Source: Maribellus comscasis (lineage in GTDB: Bacteria > Bacteroidota > Bacteroidia > Bacteroidales > Prolixibacteraceae). From it: DNA of 64,000 nt. The position numbers and the translations under genes are program-made. Positions 53,945 to 63,211 of the stretch are shown one piece after another; within the stretch, counting starts at the first letter, position 1, and the number at the start of each line of letters is the position of its first letter. The stretch covers positions 4,860,001-4,924,000 of the forward strand of contig NZ_CP046401.1 of NCBI RefSeq assembly GCF_009762775.1, given 5' to 3'. The notes below the pieces were generated by a model. It saw only the letters and a program-made list of their open reading frames with translations, made no database searches and was not told the origin of the DNA.

Positions 53945-55116
53945 AGAAAATAATTGTAGCGATAATTAGCATTCTTGTATTCAATCCATCTTTATTCTCT
54001 CAGAACCCTATTGAAAGCGTTCTTAAGGAGATTGAAAAGAACAACACAACACTGTCTGCCCTTCAAAAAAGGGCAGAAGCCGAACAAATTGGAAATAAAA
54101 CCAATATCTACCTGCAAAACCCCGAAGTAGAATTTGACTATTTGTGGGGGAATGATATAATTGGTAATGAGAAGTATTTTAGCGCCACACAATCATTTGA
54201 TTTCCCGACAGCCTACAACTATAAAAAGGAGATTTCCAACATTAAAAACGAACAGGTTGAACTTGAATACCAAAAGCAGCTAAAAGACTTGTTGCTGGAC
54301 GCTCGTTTAACCGCTTACGAATTGGTGTACACCAACGCGATGATATCGGAACTTTCGAAAAGGCTCAACCATGCACAAAGTATTGCCAAATCATATAAAA
54401 CGAAACTGGATGCAGGGGAAGCCAATATTCTGGAATTCAACAAAGCACAATTAAACTTGCTGAATTTAAACAAGGAATTGGAATCGCTCAACATAGAAAG
54501 AGAGGCATTGCTTGGTGAGTTGACCCGCTTAAACGGAGGCATCCCTATTAAATTTAATGTAAATGAATTTCCAACTACAAGTATCTCTGCCGATTTTGAA
54601 CAATGGTGTGCTCAAGCTGAACAAAGCAACCCGATGTTAAACTGGTTAAAAAAAGAGATGGAAGCCTCCGAAAAACAAGTTGGTTTGAACCGGGCAATGA
54701 GCTTACCTAAATTTAAAACCGGCTATATGAGCGAAAACGTAATTGGACAAAAATTTCAGGGCATTACGCTTGGTTTGTCAATCCCTTTATGGGAAAACAA
54801 AAACAAAGTGAAATATGCCCGGGCCAATGCCGCTGCAATGGAAAAAACGGCAAACGACCAAAAAGTACAGTTCTACAATCGGTTAAAACTTTTGCATGCA
54901 AAAGCAATCGGGCTTCAGAATAATGCAAACGATTATAAATCGAAACTGCAAACTTTTGATAGTTCTGAGTTACTTAAAAAAGCACTGGACAAAGGTGAAA
55001 TCTCACTAATAGATTATATTCTTGAACTTTCCATTTACTATGAAAGTGTAAATAATCTACTTGAATTGAAAAGAGATATGAACATTACGATAGCTGAATT
55101 AAATCAATACCTGTAA
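53941..55116 (+). CDS. czcC: CzcC-like TolC-family outer-membrane factor
   Basis: 391 residues. Signal peptide (MKKIIVAIISILVFNPSLFSQ), two long coiled-coil repeats (EYQKQLKDLLLDARLTAYELVYTN; KLDAGEANILEFNKAQLNLLNLNKELESL) and LGLSIPLWENKNKVKYARANAAA. This outer-membrane channel completes the CzcCBA pump; overlaps czcA by 4 bp. Unlike module 1, the factor is not fused to the RND protein. Confidence 0.85.
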   Translation: MKKIIVAIISILVFNPSLFSQNPIESVLKEIEKNNTTLSALQKRAEAEQIGNKTNIYLQNPEVEFDYLWGNDIIGNEKYFSATQSFDFPTAYNYKKEISNIKNEQVELEYQKQLKDLLLDARLTAYELVYTNAMISELSKRLNHAQSIAKSYKTKLDAGEANILEFNKAQLNLLNLNKELESLNIEREALLGELTRLNGGIPIKFNVNEFPTTSISADFEQWCAQAEQSNPMLNWLKKEMEASEKQVGLNRAMSLPKFKTGYMSENVIGQKFQGITLGLSIPLWENKNKVKYARANAAAMEKTANDQKVQFYNRLKLLHAKAIGLQNNANDYKSKLQTFDSSELLKKALDKGEISLIDYILELSIYYESVNNLLELKRDMNITIAELNQYL

Positions 55117-55150
55117 TTGACCTATAAAAAAACAGTAAATACAAATCCGT

Positions 55151-55810
55151 ATGTCAGAGCAAAAGAATAAATACGAAAATAAAACCATGTGGGTAGTGCT
55201 TCTTACTGCCGTAACAATGGTTGTCGAAATTATTTTTGGACTGACAACCAAATCAATGGCTTTACTGGCCGATGGCATACACATGGGTTCCCATGTGTTG
55301 GCCATTGGCCTGAGCTGGATTGCTTATATCATCGTGCGTAGGGTTTCCAAAAGCGAAAAGTTCAAAGGCAATTCAGATAAAATCCTTTCCCTTTCGGGTT
55401 ACAGCAGTGGTTTAATGCTGCTTATTTTTGCAGTTGTAATAATGATTGAGGCAATCCAACGCTTTTACAATCCGGTGGATATTGTTTACAAAGAAGCTAT
55501 TTTGGTTGCCATTATTGGTTTAATAGTAAATATTGCCAGTGCTTTCATACTGCATCATAAGCATGAACACAGCGACCACAATATCCGGGCGGCCTATTTG
55601 CATGTAATTGCGGATGCGCTTACCAGTGTTTCTGCTATTTTGGGACTGACTGCTGCAATGATATGGGATATCCCTTTCATTGATACCATTGCCGCATTAA
55701 TCAGTTCTTTTGTTATTATAAAATGGTCGGTCGGGCTATTGAAAGATTCGGGAAAGGTTTTATTGGATATTGACCAAAACAATCATAAACATGAACACTA
55801 TCATCACTAA
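55151..55810 (+). CDS. DmeF-like CDF transporter
   Basis: 219 residues. Helix 2 KSMALLADGIHMGSHVLAIGL has the HxxxD-type site and a His-rich loop (HHKHEHSDHN) precedes YLHVIADALTSVSAI, the DmeF-like arrangement connected with Co/Ni export; a His-rich tail HKHEHYHH ends the protein. Shorter than usual because the cytoplasmic C-terminal domain of CDFs is missing. A possible Co/Ni role agrees with the unusual RND motif upstream. The next gene overlaps its end. Confidence 0.78.
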   Translation: MSEQKNKYENKTMWVVLLTAVTMVVEIIFGLTTKSMALLADGIHMGSHVLAIGLSWIAYIIVRRVSKSEKFKGNSDKILSLSGYSSGLMLLIFAVVIMIEAIQRFYNPVDIVYKEAILVAIIGLIVNIASAFILHHKHEHSDHNIRAAYLHVIADALTSVSAILGLTAAMIWDIPFIDTIAALISSFVIIKWSVGLLKDSGKVLLDIDQNNHKHEHYHH

Positions 55811-56000
55811 AAGTGGATTAACCTGCCCTAATTGCGGGTATCGAAAAGAAGACGAAATGCCGGAAGACGCATGTCAGTTTTTTTATGAATGCGAAAACTG
55901 CCATACCGTTTTAAAACCAAAGCAGGGAGATTGTTGCGTGTTTTGTTCGTATGGTTCGGTAAAATGCCCGCCGGTGCAAGCGGATAAAAGTTGTCGCTGA
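55791..56000 (+). CDS. GDCCVxC-domain small Cys-rich protein, copy 2
   Basis: 69 residues from ATG 55791, overlapping the CDF stop by 20 bp. LTCPNCGYRKEDEMPEDAC, CENCH, GDCCVFCSYGSVKCPPVQ: almost the same as the copy at 48419, also in nucleotide sequence over ~110 bp, so a fairly recent duplication. No in-frame TGA for Sec. Linked to a CDF gene for the second time. Confidence 0.75.
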   Translation: MNTIITKSGLTCPNCGYRKEDEMPEDACQFFYECENCHTVLKPKQGDCCVFCSYGSVKCPPVQADKSCR

Positions 56001-56084
56001 AAAAGTCACTAACATCGAATTGAATTAAAGCGAAAATCCTTTTTTTCAAGGTGTTATTGCAGTTAAATTTATCAGAAATTTAAT

Positions 56085-56111
56085 GGATGATAAAAATCAT
56101 CCGTTTTTTTT
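56085..56111 (+). terminator. Strong terminator after the second CDF/GDCCVxC pair
   Basis: GGATGAT (56085-56091), AAAA, ATCATCC (56096-56102) followed by G and eight Ts: a perfect 7-bp stem with loop and U-tract. It ends the czcBCA-CDF-GDCCVxC transcript. Confidence 0.8.
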
Positions 56112-56124
56112 CAATATAAAAAGT

Positions 56125-56156
56125 AGGGTCGGGCACAACTTATTGGGTGTACTAAT
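56125..56156 (+). promoter_or_regulatory. Possible ECF-sigma promoter of the Met/Gly/His-rich lipoprotein gene
   Basis: AGGGT (56125-56129) and GTACTAAT (56149-56156), 19 bp apart, do not fit TTTG...TAnnTTTG but resemble the GGG...GTCTTAAT-type promoters seen before genes with ECF sigma factors in Bacteroidota. They lie just before the lipoprotein and its sigma factor. Weak evidence. Confidence 0.3.
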
Positions 56157-56188
56157 AAAGAATGACAAAACATTTAAAATTTAGAAAT

Positions 56189-57286
56189 ATGAAAACATTA
56201 TTTAGAATTATTGTAGTAGCACTTTCTGTATTCGTTGTTTCCTGCCAAAAAGACCAGGATTTATTTTCGCAGGCAGAAGAGTTGGAAGAAAAATCGGCTC
56301 AAATTGTTGTAAACGAAATTTCGGTTGACAATGCAGTGGCAGATATGAATTATGAAAGTGACTTTTTTATTGGCGCCGAAGGCATGATGACCGGAATGCA
56401 GGGCGGCGGAATGATGCACGGCGGTGGCATGAATTGGGGTTCAAACAATTCAATGCACTACATGACGGGGCAACATCCCGAATACAGGATGCACGGGAAC
56501 CAGGGGCAATATCCCGATTCATTGGTTATGAATTACGGCATGGGAACACAGCTCAACAACGGAAGGGTTATGAGCGGGTCCATGATAATCCATACTTTGG
56601 GCGAGCCCAATGGCGAAGGTTTTACGCGTAAAATCACGTACGATGGTTTTTCCGTAGATTCCATGAGCATTTCCGGAATGACAACCATCCACATTTCAGG
56701 CGACCATCAAAACGAAGGGGTTCATTCAGTTACGGGTGACATAATGATTACCATGCCGGATGGGTCCACTATTCACCGCGAATCGGAAATCGTACGGGAA
56801 TGGATTGAAGGGGCTGAAACAAACCTGGACCAGACAGACGATGTGATGCAGGTTACCGGGCACGTTACAAATACAATTACCGAAAACGGGACGGAAACCA
56901 TTTACAGAAAAGATATTGTGGAACCATTAATCAAACCAAGTGGCTGCAGGTATTTCTCGCAAGGAGTAATTGAATTATCGCAGGGAGGAAATGTTATTGC
57001 AACGCTGGATTACGGTAATGGCGATTGTGACGATGTTGCCGTAGTTGCTAAAAATGGGGAAGACCCCGTGGAAATTATCCTTTCGGAAAACGACCATTGT
57101 GCAGCAAACTACCGGGGAACCGGAATGGGAATGGGACATTCCAACCAACAAGGAACAGGAAATGAAACCGGAACAGGACATGGAACTTCATCAGAAAACG
57201 GGCATGGAACCGGAATGGGGCAAGGCGGCTCCAACGGATCCGGAATGGGACAAGGTCATGGTAACGGACACGGTGGTAATGGCTGA
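56189..57286 (+). CDS. Met/Gly/His-rich copper-type lipoprotein, unknown
   Basis: 365 residues from ATG 56189 (ATG 56162 also in frame). Signal peptide with lipobox VVSCQ. An N-terminal Met/Gly block (MMTGMQGGGMMHGGGMNWG) and a C-terminal ~55 residues made of GTGMGMGHSNQ-, GTGHGTSSENGHG-like repeats. Between them is a domain with repeated ITYDGFSVDSMSISGMTTIHISGDH. Methionine- and His-rich runs of this kind bind Cu(I)/Ag(I). Followed by a perfect 13-bp hairpin and an ECF sigma gene. The same low-complexity style recurs in the TonB receptor and the multicopper oxidase, tying the four genes together. No named family recognised. Confidence 0.6.
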   Translation: MKTLFRIIVVALSVFVVSCQKDQDLFSQAEELEEKSAQIVVNEISVDNAVADMNYESDFFIGAEGMMTGMQGGGMMHGGGMNWGSNNSMHYMTGQHPEYRMHGNQGQYPDSLVMNYGMGTQLNNGRVMSGSMIIHTLGEPNGEGFTRKITYDGFSVDSMSISGMTTIHISGDHQNEGVHSVTGDIMITMPDGSTIHRESEIVREWIEGAETNLDQTDDVMQVTGHVTNTITENGTETIYRKDIVEPLIKPSGCRYFSQGVIELSQGGNVIATLDYGNGDCDDVAVVAKNGEDPVEIILSENDHCAANYRGTGMGMGHSNQQGTGNETGTGHGTSSENGHGTGMGQGGSNGSGMGQGHGNGHGGNG

Positions 57287-57301
57287 TTGCCGGTGTAAAG
57301 A

Positions 57302-57339
57302 ATTTGCTTTGGTTGTAATGATTTAGAACCAAAGCAAAT
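57302..57339. terminator. Perfect 13-bp inverted repeat
   Basis: ATTTGCTTTGGTT (57302-57314) and AACCAAAGCAAAT (57327-57339) with a 12-base loop, no T-run. It lies between lipoprotein and sigma factor and may terminate, attenuate or protect the mRNA end. Confidence 0.5.
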
Positions 57340-57377
57340 CTCTTACGTTGTTATTACCATTAATTAGGACTACTACA

Positions 57378-57869
57378 TTGACACCGGAAGAATTTAAAAA
57401 CATATTCGACGCCAACTTTGACGAAATTCGTAATTACATCTTTTACCGATGTGGCGACAAGGAATTGGCAACGGATATTGCACAGGAAAGTTTTTTGAAA
57501 TTGTGGGAAAAAAGGGAGAAAATAAAGTTAACCAATATAAAAGGGTTGCTTTTTAAGATGGCTTCGGAATTGTTCATTAACCAATACCATCATCAGAAAA
57601 GAACCCGGAAAATTGTTGAAAACATCGGTTTTGACCATCATGATTATTCTCCCGAGGAAATACTGTCTTTTGAGCAACTTAAAGAAAAATATGAGTCGTT
57701 AATTGAAAAGATGCCGGATAACCAAAGGGTGGTTTTTTTAATGAGCCGGATTGAAGGGCTACAATACCGCGAAATTGCGGAAAGGATAGGATTAAGTGTG
57801 AAAGCCGTTGAAAAGAGAATGGGAAATGCTTTAAATTATTTACGTACGTCGCTAATCTCTGAGAATTAA
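57378..57869 (+). CDS. ECF RNA polymerase sigma factor
   Basis: 163 residues from a TTG at 57378 (TPEEFKNIFDANFDEIRNYIF); another TTG at 57348 is possible, and no ATG is near. Region 2: DKELATDIAQESFLKLWEKREKI; region 4: MPDNQRVVFLMSRIEGLQYREIAERIGLSVKAVEKRMGNAL. FecI/RpoE-like, with partner FecR directly downstream (1 bp after the stop) and a TonB-dependent receptor after that, the trans-envelope signalling arrangement. Likely activates the lipoprotein, receptor and oxidase genes. Confidence 0.85.
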   Translation: MTPEEFKNIFDANFDEIRNYIFYRCGDKELATDIAQESFLKLWEKREKIKLTNIKGLLFKMASELFINQYHHQKRTRKIVENIGFDHHDYSPEEILSFEQLKEKYESLIEKMPDNQRVVFLMSRIEGLQYREIAERIGLSVKAVEKRMGNALNYLRTSLISEN

Positions 57870-57870
57870 A

Positions 57871-58731
57871 ATGGAACATCAAAACAACATAAAGCAAATA
57901 GCTTCAGAAACCGAAAAATTATTTTCAGGGGCAAAAATTGAGTGGGATAAAGATAAAGATTCAATTTTCAACCAGACATTTGCCACACTTATTTCTGAAC
58001 CGGAAACCAAAGTGATTGGGCTAAGGCAGAACATGTTAAGGTTAAGTATCGCAGCTTCATTCTTGTTATTGGTGGGTATTGGAACGTTCGCTTTTTTGTT
58101 TTCAAAAACCGTTTACAGTCCGGCAGGAAATCATTTAACTGCAGAGTTGCCTGATGGCTCAACGGTTGAAATGAACGCGCAAACAACGTTGAAATATTAT
58201 CCTTACCGGTGGTTTTTTCAGCGGAATGTTGAATTCTCCGGTGAAGGTTATTTTTCGGTTGAAAAGGGCAAAAAGTTTACAATCACCTCAACTCAGGGCA
58301 AAACTACTGTATTGGGAACAACTTTTAATATTTTTGCACGCGACGATTCCTACCGGGTGTTTTGTAAAACCGGAAAAGTAAAAGTGAGTAATCCTTCCGG
58401 GGAATTTGTTATTTTAGCGCCAAATCAAAAGACGATGATTTCTGCAGGTGTCCCGTCTGAACCGGTTTTTGTTTCCGAACCGGAGAATATTCTCTCCTGG
58501 AGAAACAACATATTTCTTTATAATGCTGCCCCGTTTACTGAAGTAGTTAGAGAAATAGAACGGCAGTACGGAATTTCAATCACCAGTGAAAATAAACTAT
58601 CCGGTACAATTTCTGTTAATTTTCAAAAAAGCCCCTATGTAGAAAAAGTTTTATCAATGGTTTGTAAACCGCTTGGGTACAGTTACGTAAAAAAATCGGA
58701 TAAACAATACGAAATTATAAAGAACAATTAA
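57871..58731 (+). CDS. FecR-type anti-sigma factor
   Basis: 286 residues. Cytoplasmic N-terminus, one membrane helix (LSIAASFLLLVGIGTFAFLF), then a FecR domain (ELPDGSTVEMNAQTTLKYYPYRW, VEFSGEGYFSVEKGKKFTITS, VLGTTFNIFARDD) and a DUF4974 domain at the end. It transmits the signal from the receptor's STN domain to the sigma factor. Reads in the same operon as its neighbours. Confidence 0.85.
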   Translation: MEHQNNIKQIASETEKLFSGAKIEWDKDKDSIFNQTFATLISEPETKVIGLRQNMLRLSIAASFLLLVGIGTFAFLFSKTVYSPAGNHLTAELPDGSTVEMNAQTTLKYYPYRWFFQRNVEFSGEGYFSVEKGKKFTITSTQGKTTVLGTTFNIFARDDSYRVFCKTGKVKVSNPSGEFVILAPNQKTMISAGVPSEPVFVSEPENILSWRNNIFLYNAAPFTEVVREIERQYGISITSENKLSGTISVNFQKSPYVEKVLSMVCKPLGYSYVKKSDKQYEIIKNN

Positions 58732-58736
58732 AAAAC

Positions 58737-61313
58737 GTGAGGCATTTACTTCTGTCCGTCTTATTTACCACATCTCTTTTTTTGAACTTGTCGGCTCAAT
58801 CCCAGAAAATCAAAATTGATGCCGACGGGGCGCCGCTTAATGAGGTATTTATTGGATTGAGAGATAAATATGCTTTTCAGTTCACATTCGACGACAAGTC
58901 CCTTTCAAAATATAAAATCACCGTTCACCGGGAATTTGAAACGAAAGAAGCCGTTGTTTCCTACCTGCTGCAAGGGATTCCATTCGAATTCGAAAAAAAC
59001 GGAGATGTATTTGTGATTTTTCCGGCACGAAAGACAACCGCCAACACAAAAAATAAAATCACAAACATTAGCGGACAGGTGGTTGAAGCAGAAACATACG
59101 AACCGCTGCCATTTTCTTACATCCTCATTAACAACCGGCAGGTGCAGTCCGACCAAAACGGGAATTTCAATTTTATCGCTTCTGCCGACACCTCTTTTAA
59201 CATGCAAATTTCGCATCTGGGCTACTTTGTTTACGATACGTTGTTTTCAAGCAGCCTGAACCAACAATTTGAACTTACACCCTCGGTAACTCAACTCAAA
59301 GAAGTTAAAGTGGAAGGATTTGATGTTGAAAGGGCTACCCTGATTGGAGATGCTGCCGGACACATGAAAATAAACCATACCATTGCGCCCTATCTTCCAG
59401 GTTACGGCGACAACTCCGTTTACAATGTTTTGCGTTTAATGCCCGGGGTGTTGGCATCCGGCGAACAATCGTCAGATTTGCTGGTATGGGGAGGTTATGA
59501 AGGTCAAAGCAAAATTGAACTGGATGGGTTTACAATTTTCGGGCTTAAAAATTTTAATGATAACATTGGCGTTGTAAACCCACTGCTTATTAAAACTATC
59601 CTTGTTTTAAAAGGGGGCTACGAAGCCGGTTATGGCGACAGGGTTGGCGGGATTATCCGGATTACAGGTAAAAACGGGAACCGGGCAAAACCATCAATCA
59701 CGCTTAACGTGAATAATTCAACCGTCAATTCTTTGGTTGAGATTCCGGTGAGCAGGAAATCTACGCTGGTTGGCGCTTACCGGCAAACGTATTACGAACT
59801 TTACAATCCCTACGATTTAAATATTTTTGGGCACAGGGACATGTCGAATTCAGCTAATCAGCATAACGGAAATCACGACAATTTCAATGGGATGGTTGAT
59901 GTGCTGGTGGTTCCCGACTACAAATTCAGCGATGCCAATTTAAAATATACATACCGCGGAGAAAAAGACGATATCTTTTCAGCTTCGTTTTATAGCGGGG
60001 GCGACCGTTATTCCTACGATATCGAGAGAGAGTTCGGTAATTTTCAGTTGGGCAATAACTATAATGAAAGGAACAAACAATTTGGGGCGTCAGCTGGTTA
60101 TTCAAAATTTTGGGGAAACAAGCACAAAACTGAAATAAGCATAAGCCATTCTAAGTTCGACAATGAAACAACTGAGTTCAACTCCTCATCAGAAATGATG
60201 GGAAATAACGGGGAACACGGAATGGGACATGGAAGTGGACAAAGCAACAACGAAATAGTACAGGTTGATAATGAAATAGATGAATCTTCCGTTAAAATAC
60301 TCCATCAAATTTCTTTTATAAACGGAATTCAGCTCGACTTAGGGTTGGATTTTCAACAGAACAATGTGTTGCTTTACCGAAAAGAAGAGGGGCAGGACCT
60401 AATCCACCTGAATGGCTTATCTGAAAAATATACCGGGTTTGTCCAGGGTACAATTCCGGTAAACAAAAAATTAACAGTAAAACCCGGGTTGCGCGCGATT
60501 TACGAAAATGAAACAGGTAGAATGTTTTACGAACCCCGGTTGAGCGCTTCCTTTAACCTTTCCGAAACCGTAAAATTAAATGCTGCATGGGGGCAATATC
60601 ACCAGTTTATATCTAAAACATCATTTGTTGATAATAACCTGAATTATTCCTGGTTTTGGAGCGCCAGTGACGGAAAGGCAATTCCGGCATTAAACGCACA
60701 ACATTGGGTTGGTGGAATTTCATACAACAAAAACGATTTTTTGCTAAGCGTTGAAGGTTATTTAAAAAAAACCGTCGGGATTACCCGATACTACAATGAG
60801 ACCCTGGAAACCGGTGAAGGCTTTTATTCAGGAAAAAGCAGAAGTTATGGCATTGATTTTTACCTAAAAAAAGAATACAAAAAGAATGTAGCCTGGATTT
60901 CATATACCCTAAGTAAAGTGGAAGAAAATTTTACGTTCGACCCTTCAAACCGTTACCGGCTTGCTCCACACGACCAGCGGCACGAGCTTAAATTCGCCGG
61001 AATTTATAATTGGAAATCCTTCTATTTTTCAGCCAATTATGTCTATGGTTCAGGCTTCGAAATAATGAGAAGCTTTAATGATGACGATTCCTCAATTCCC
61101 TTTTACAGCAGGCTCGATGCCGCTGTAGTTTATAAATTCAGCAAAGGCAAAATTTATGGAAATTTAGGGCTTTCCGTTCTGAATGTATTGAACAGGGCAA
61201 ATATAAAATACTCTAATTTACGAAGGGTTGAATCCGGCACTTCGGAAATAGTAAATGTACATTCGGAAGCTGTACCTTTTACCCCTACTTTGTTTTTAAC
61301 GTTGAGAATATGA
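58737..61313 (+). CDS. TonB-dependent receptor, FecA-like, with Met/His/Gly-rich segment
   Basis: 858 residues from GTG 58737. Signal peptide to residue ~20, STN domain (residues ~22-95: IKIDADGAPLNEVFIGLRDK), carboxypeptidase-regulatory-like domain (~103-185), plug (VYNVLRLMPGVLASGEQSSD, GGYEGQSKIELDGF) and a 22-strand barrel. The STN domain with the sigma/anti-sigma pair upstream shows that it also acts as a signal sensor. A low-complexity segment SEMMGNNGEHGMGHGSGQ (about residues 485-503) in a surface loop may bind copper or a copper-carrying ligand. Ligand unknown. Confidence 0.85.
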   Translation: MRHLLLSVLFTTSLFLNLSAQSQKIKIDADGAPLNEVFIGLRDKYAFQFTFDDKSLSKYKITVHREFETKEAVVSYLLQGIPFEFEKNGDVFVIFPARKTTANTKNKITNISGQVVEAETYEPLPFSYILINNRQVQSDQNGNFNFIASADTSFNMQISHLGYFVYDTLFSSSLNQQFELTPSVTQLKEVKVEGFDVERATLIGDAAGHMKINHTIAPYLPGYGDNSVYNVLRLMPGVLASGEQSSDLLVWGGYEGQSKIELDGFTIFGLKNFNDNIGVVNPLLIKTILVLKGGYEAGYGDRVGGIIRITGKNGNRAKPSITLNVNNSTVNSLVEIPVSRKSTLVGAYRQTYYELYNPYDLNIFGHRDMSNSANQHNGNHDNFNGMVDVLVVPDYKFSDANLKYTYRGEKDDIFSASFYSGGDRYSYDIEREFGNFQLGNNYNERNKQFGASAGYSKFWGNKHKTEISISHSKFDNETTEFNSSSEMMGNNGEHGMGHGSGQSNNEIVQVDNEIDESSVKILHQISFINGIQLDLGLDFQQNNVLLYRKEEGQDLIHLNGLSEKYTGFVQGTIPVNKKLTVKPGLRAIYENETGRMFYEPRLSASFNLSETVKLNAAWGQYHQFISKTSFVDNNLNYSWFWSASDGKAIPALNAQHWVGGISYNKNDFLLSVEGYLKKTVGITRYYNETLETGEGFYSGKSRSYGIDFYLKKEYKKNVAWISYTLSKVEENFTFDPSNRYRLAPHDQRHELKFAGIYNWKSFYFSANYVYGSGFEIMRSFNDDDSSIPFYSRLDAAVVYKFSKGKIYGNLGLSVLNVLNRANIKYSNLRRVESGTSEIVNVHSEAVPFTPTLFLTLRI

Positions 61314-61386
61314 AATAAAACCATGAGAATCGTAACCTTTGGTTCAGTTCCCTGGTATCATTCGTTGTTTTAGCATTTGATTCGTT

Positions 61387-61398
61387 GGTAATATTACC
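61387..61398. promoter_or_regulatory. 12-bp palindrome in the gap before the multicopper oxidase
   Basis: GGTAATATTACC is a perfect palindrome, extended by TTG/CAA on both sides with one extra base. It lies in the 229-bp gap 61314-61542, which shows no gene. Could be an operator for the oxidase operon; no -7 box fits. Confidence 0.3.
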
Positions 61399-61542
61399 CA
61401 ACAACTGGGGAATTTTTTCCTCACTTAGCCACCCTAATTACCCCCTCCCGCTAAGAACCTGAATACAAGAAGTTTATATATTTATCGGAATTAAATGCAC
61501 TATGGCATGGTCTTTTCTTTACTTCTTCACAAACAAAAAAAA

Positions 61543-63141
61543 ATGAACCGAAAAGAATTTTTACAAAATTCGGCCAAAGGGGTTGCGCTGACCACACTAC
61601 TACCATCATTGGCTTTTTGTACTTCCAATGGCCAGCAAAAAACAATTCAGGGAAATTATCAGGTCAGCGATAATTTTAAAGCGGATGTTGATATTGAATT
61701 AACAGCGTCACAATCGGAATTACAACTGTTTTCTGGCAATCAAACAAGAGTTTATTCCTATCAGCCCAAATTGCTGAAAGGCGAAAAAAGTTCGCTTGAA
61801 AAATTGCCGGGCTCTTACTTGGGACCGGTCATACGCGTACAAAAGGGGCAAAAAATCCGTGTCCGGTTTAACAATCAGCTTTCGCGCGAAAGTGTCATTC
61901 ACTGGCACGGGTTGCACATCCCGCCCGAAATGGACGGGCACCCCATGTACGCGATAGAAAACGGCGAACAATATATTTACGAATTCGAAGTGAACAACCA
62001 ACCTGGCACCTACTGGTTCCACCCGCACCCCGATAAAATTACCGGGCCGCAGGTGTACCAGGGGTTGGCCGGATTGTTTATTGTAGAAGATAACAACAGT
62101 GATTTGCCTTCCGGCGAATATGATGTTCCGTTGATTCTCCAGGACAGGATTTTCGATGACAACAACCAACTGGTTTATTTGCAAAACAACCGGATGGGGC
62201 AAATGCAGGGTTTTCTCGGAAACCGGATTTTGATGAACGGAAATCCCGATACCACGTTTAATGTTTCAAAATCCACATACCGTTTCAGGGTGCTCAACGG
62301 TTCCAACTCACGCATTTATAAAATGGCCTGGGACGACGGCGAGGAAGTAACAGTAATTGGTACCGACGGCGGACTGCTTGAAAAACCGGTTAAAAAACCT
62401 TACCTGATGCTTGCCCCCGGACAACGTGCCGAAATATGGAAAGATTTTGCAGGGCAGAATACCGGAACCGAAATCCAATTACAAAGCCTCGCGTTTAACG
62501 ACGGAACTTCGATGGGAATGGGCGGCGGAATGATGGGGCGCGGAATGATGGGCGGAATGACGCAACCCGGCGGGGTTGAAAATGGGATTGCATTTGATGT
62601 GGCCGCTTTTAAAGTAACGGAAAACACCGGCAAAAAAATGGAATTACCTTCAACACTTTCAACGATAACGCCGATTAATCCGGCAGATGCAGTAAACAGT
62701 GCAAATCCCCGCCAATTTTATTTCTATAACCAGCGGATGCAGTGGGTAATTAATGGCGAAACATTTGGAATGACCGAGGTAGCCGAATGGGAAAAAGTAA
62801 AACTTAACACCACAGAAATATGGGAATTTATTAACGGCGATGATGGCAGGGGAATGGGTATGATGCAGGATATGATGCGCATGCCACACCCTGTCCATCT
62901 GCACGGACTCCAGTTTCAAATTATCGATAGGGATGTTTCCGGAATGGAACGAACGGTTTGGGAAACGGTAAAGGACGGTTTTATGGATGAAGGCTGGCAG
63001 GACACATTTCTGCTTTTGCCCGGAATGAAAGTAAAAATAATCATGCGGTTTAAAGATTTCACCGGACTTTACGTGTATCACTGTCATAACCTCGAACACG
63101 AAGATATGGGCATGATGCGTAATTACGAAGTAATAGATTAA
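61543..63141 (+). CDS. Multicopper oxidase (CopA/CueO-like)
   Basis: 532 residues from ATG 61543; an in-frame ATG at 61495 would add a stretch outside the signal. MNRKEFLQNSAKG resembles a Tat signal with R-K in place of R-R, and LAFC may be a lipobox. Copper ligands: HWHGLHIPPEMDG (near 120), YWFHPH (near 157), HPVHLHGLQF (near 449) and HCHNLEHEDMGMM (near 513), giving types 1, 2 and 3 sites. A Met/Gly-rich insert (SMGMGGGMMGRGMMGGM, about 325-341) is like the Met-rich loop of CueO for Cu(I). Oxidises Cu(I) in the periplasm. DUF2231 gene follows. Confidence 0.88.
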   Translation: MNRKEFLQNSAKGVALTTLLPSLAFCTSNGQQKTIQGNYQVSDNFKADVDIELTASQSELQLFSGNQTRVYSYQPKLLKGEKSSLEKLPGSYLGPVIRVQKGQKIRVRFNNQLSRESVIHWHGLHIPPEMDGHPMYAIENGEQYIYEFEVNNQPGTYWFHPHPDKITGPQVYQGLAGLFIVEDNNSDLPSGEYDVPLILQDRIFDDNNQLVYLQNNRMGQMQGFLGNRILMNGNPDTTFNVSKSTYRFRVLNGSNSRIYKMAWDDGEEVTVIGTDGGLLEKPVKKPYLMLAPGQRAEIWKDFAGQNTGTEIQLQSLAFNDGTSMGMGGGMMGRGMMGGMTQPGGVENGIAFDVAAFKVTENTGKKMELPSTLSTITPINPADAVNSANPRQFYFYNQRMQWVINGETFGMTEVAEWEKVKLNTTEIWEFINGDDGRGMGMMQDMMRMPHPVHLHGLQFQIIDRDVSGMERTVWETVKDGFMDEGWQDTFLLLPGMKVKIIMRFKDFTGLYVYHCHNLEHEDMGMMRNYEVID

Positions 63142-63211
63142 CCAACTCCTGTACGGAAAGTAAAAACTGGGTTGCAACCCAGTATTAATCGGTAGGAAAA
63201 AGCAATATATT

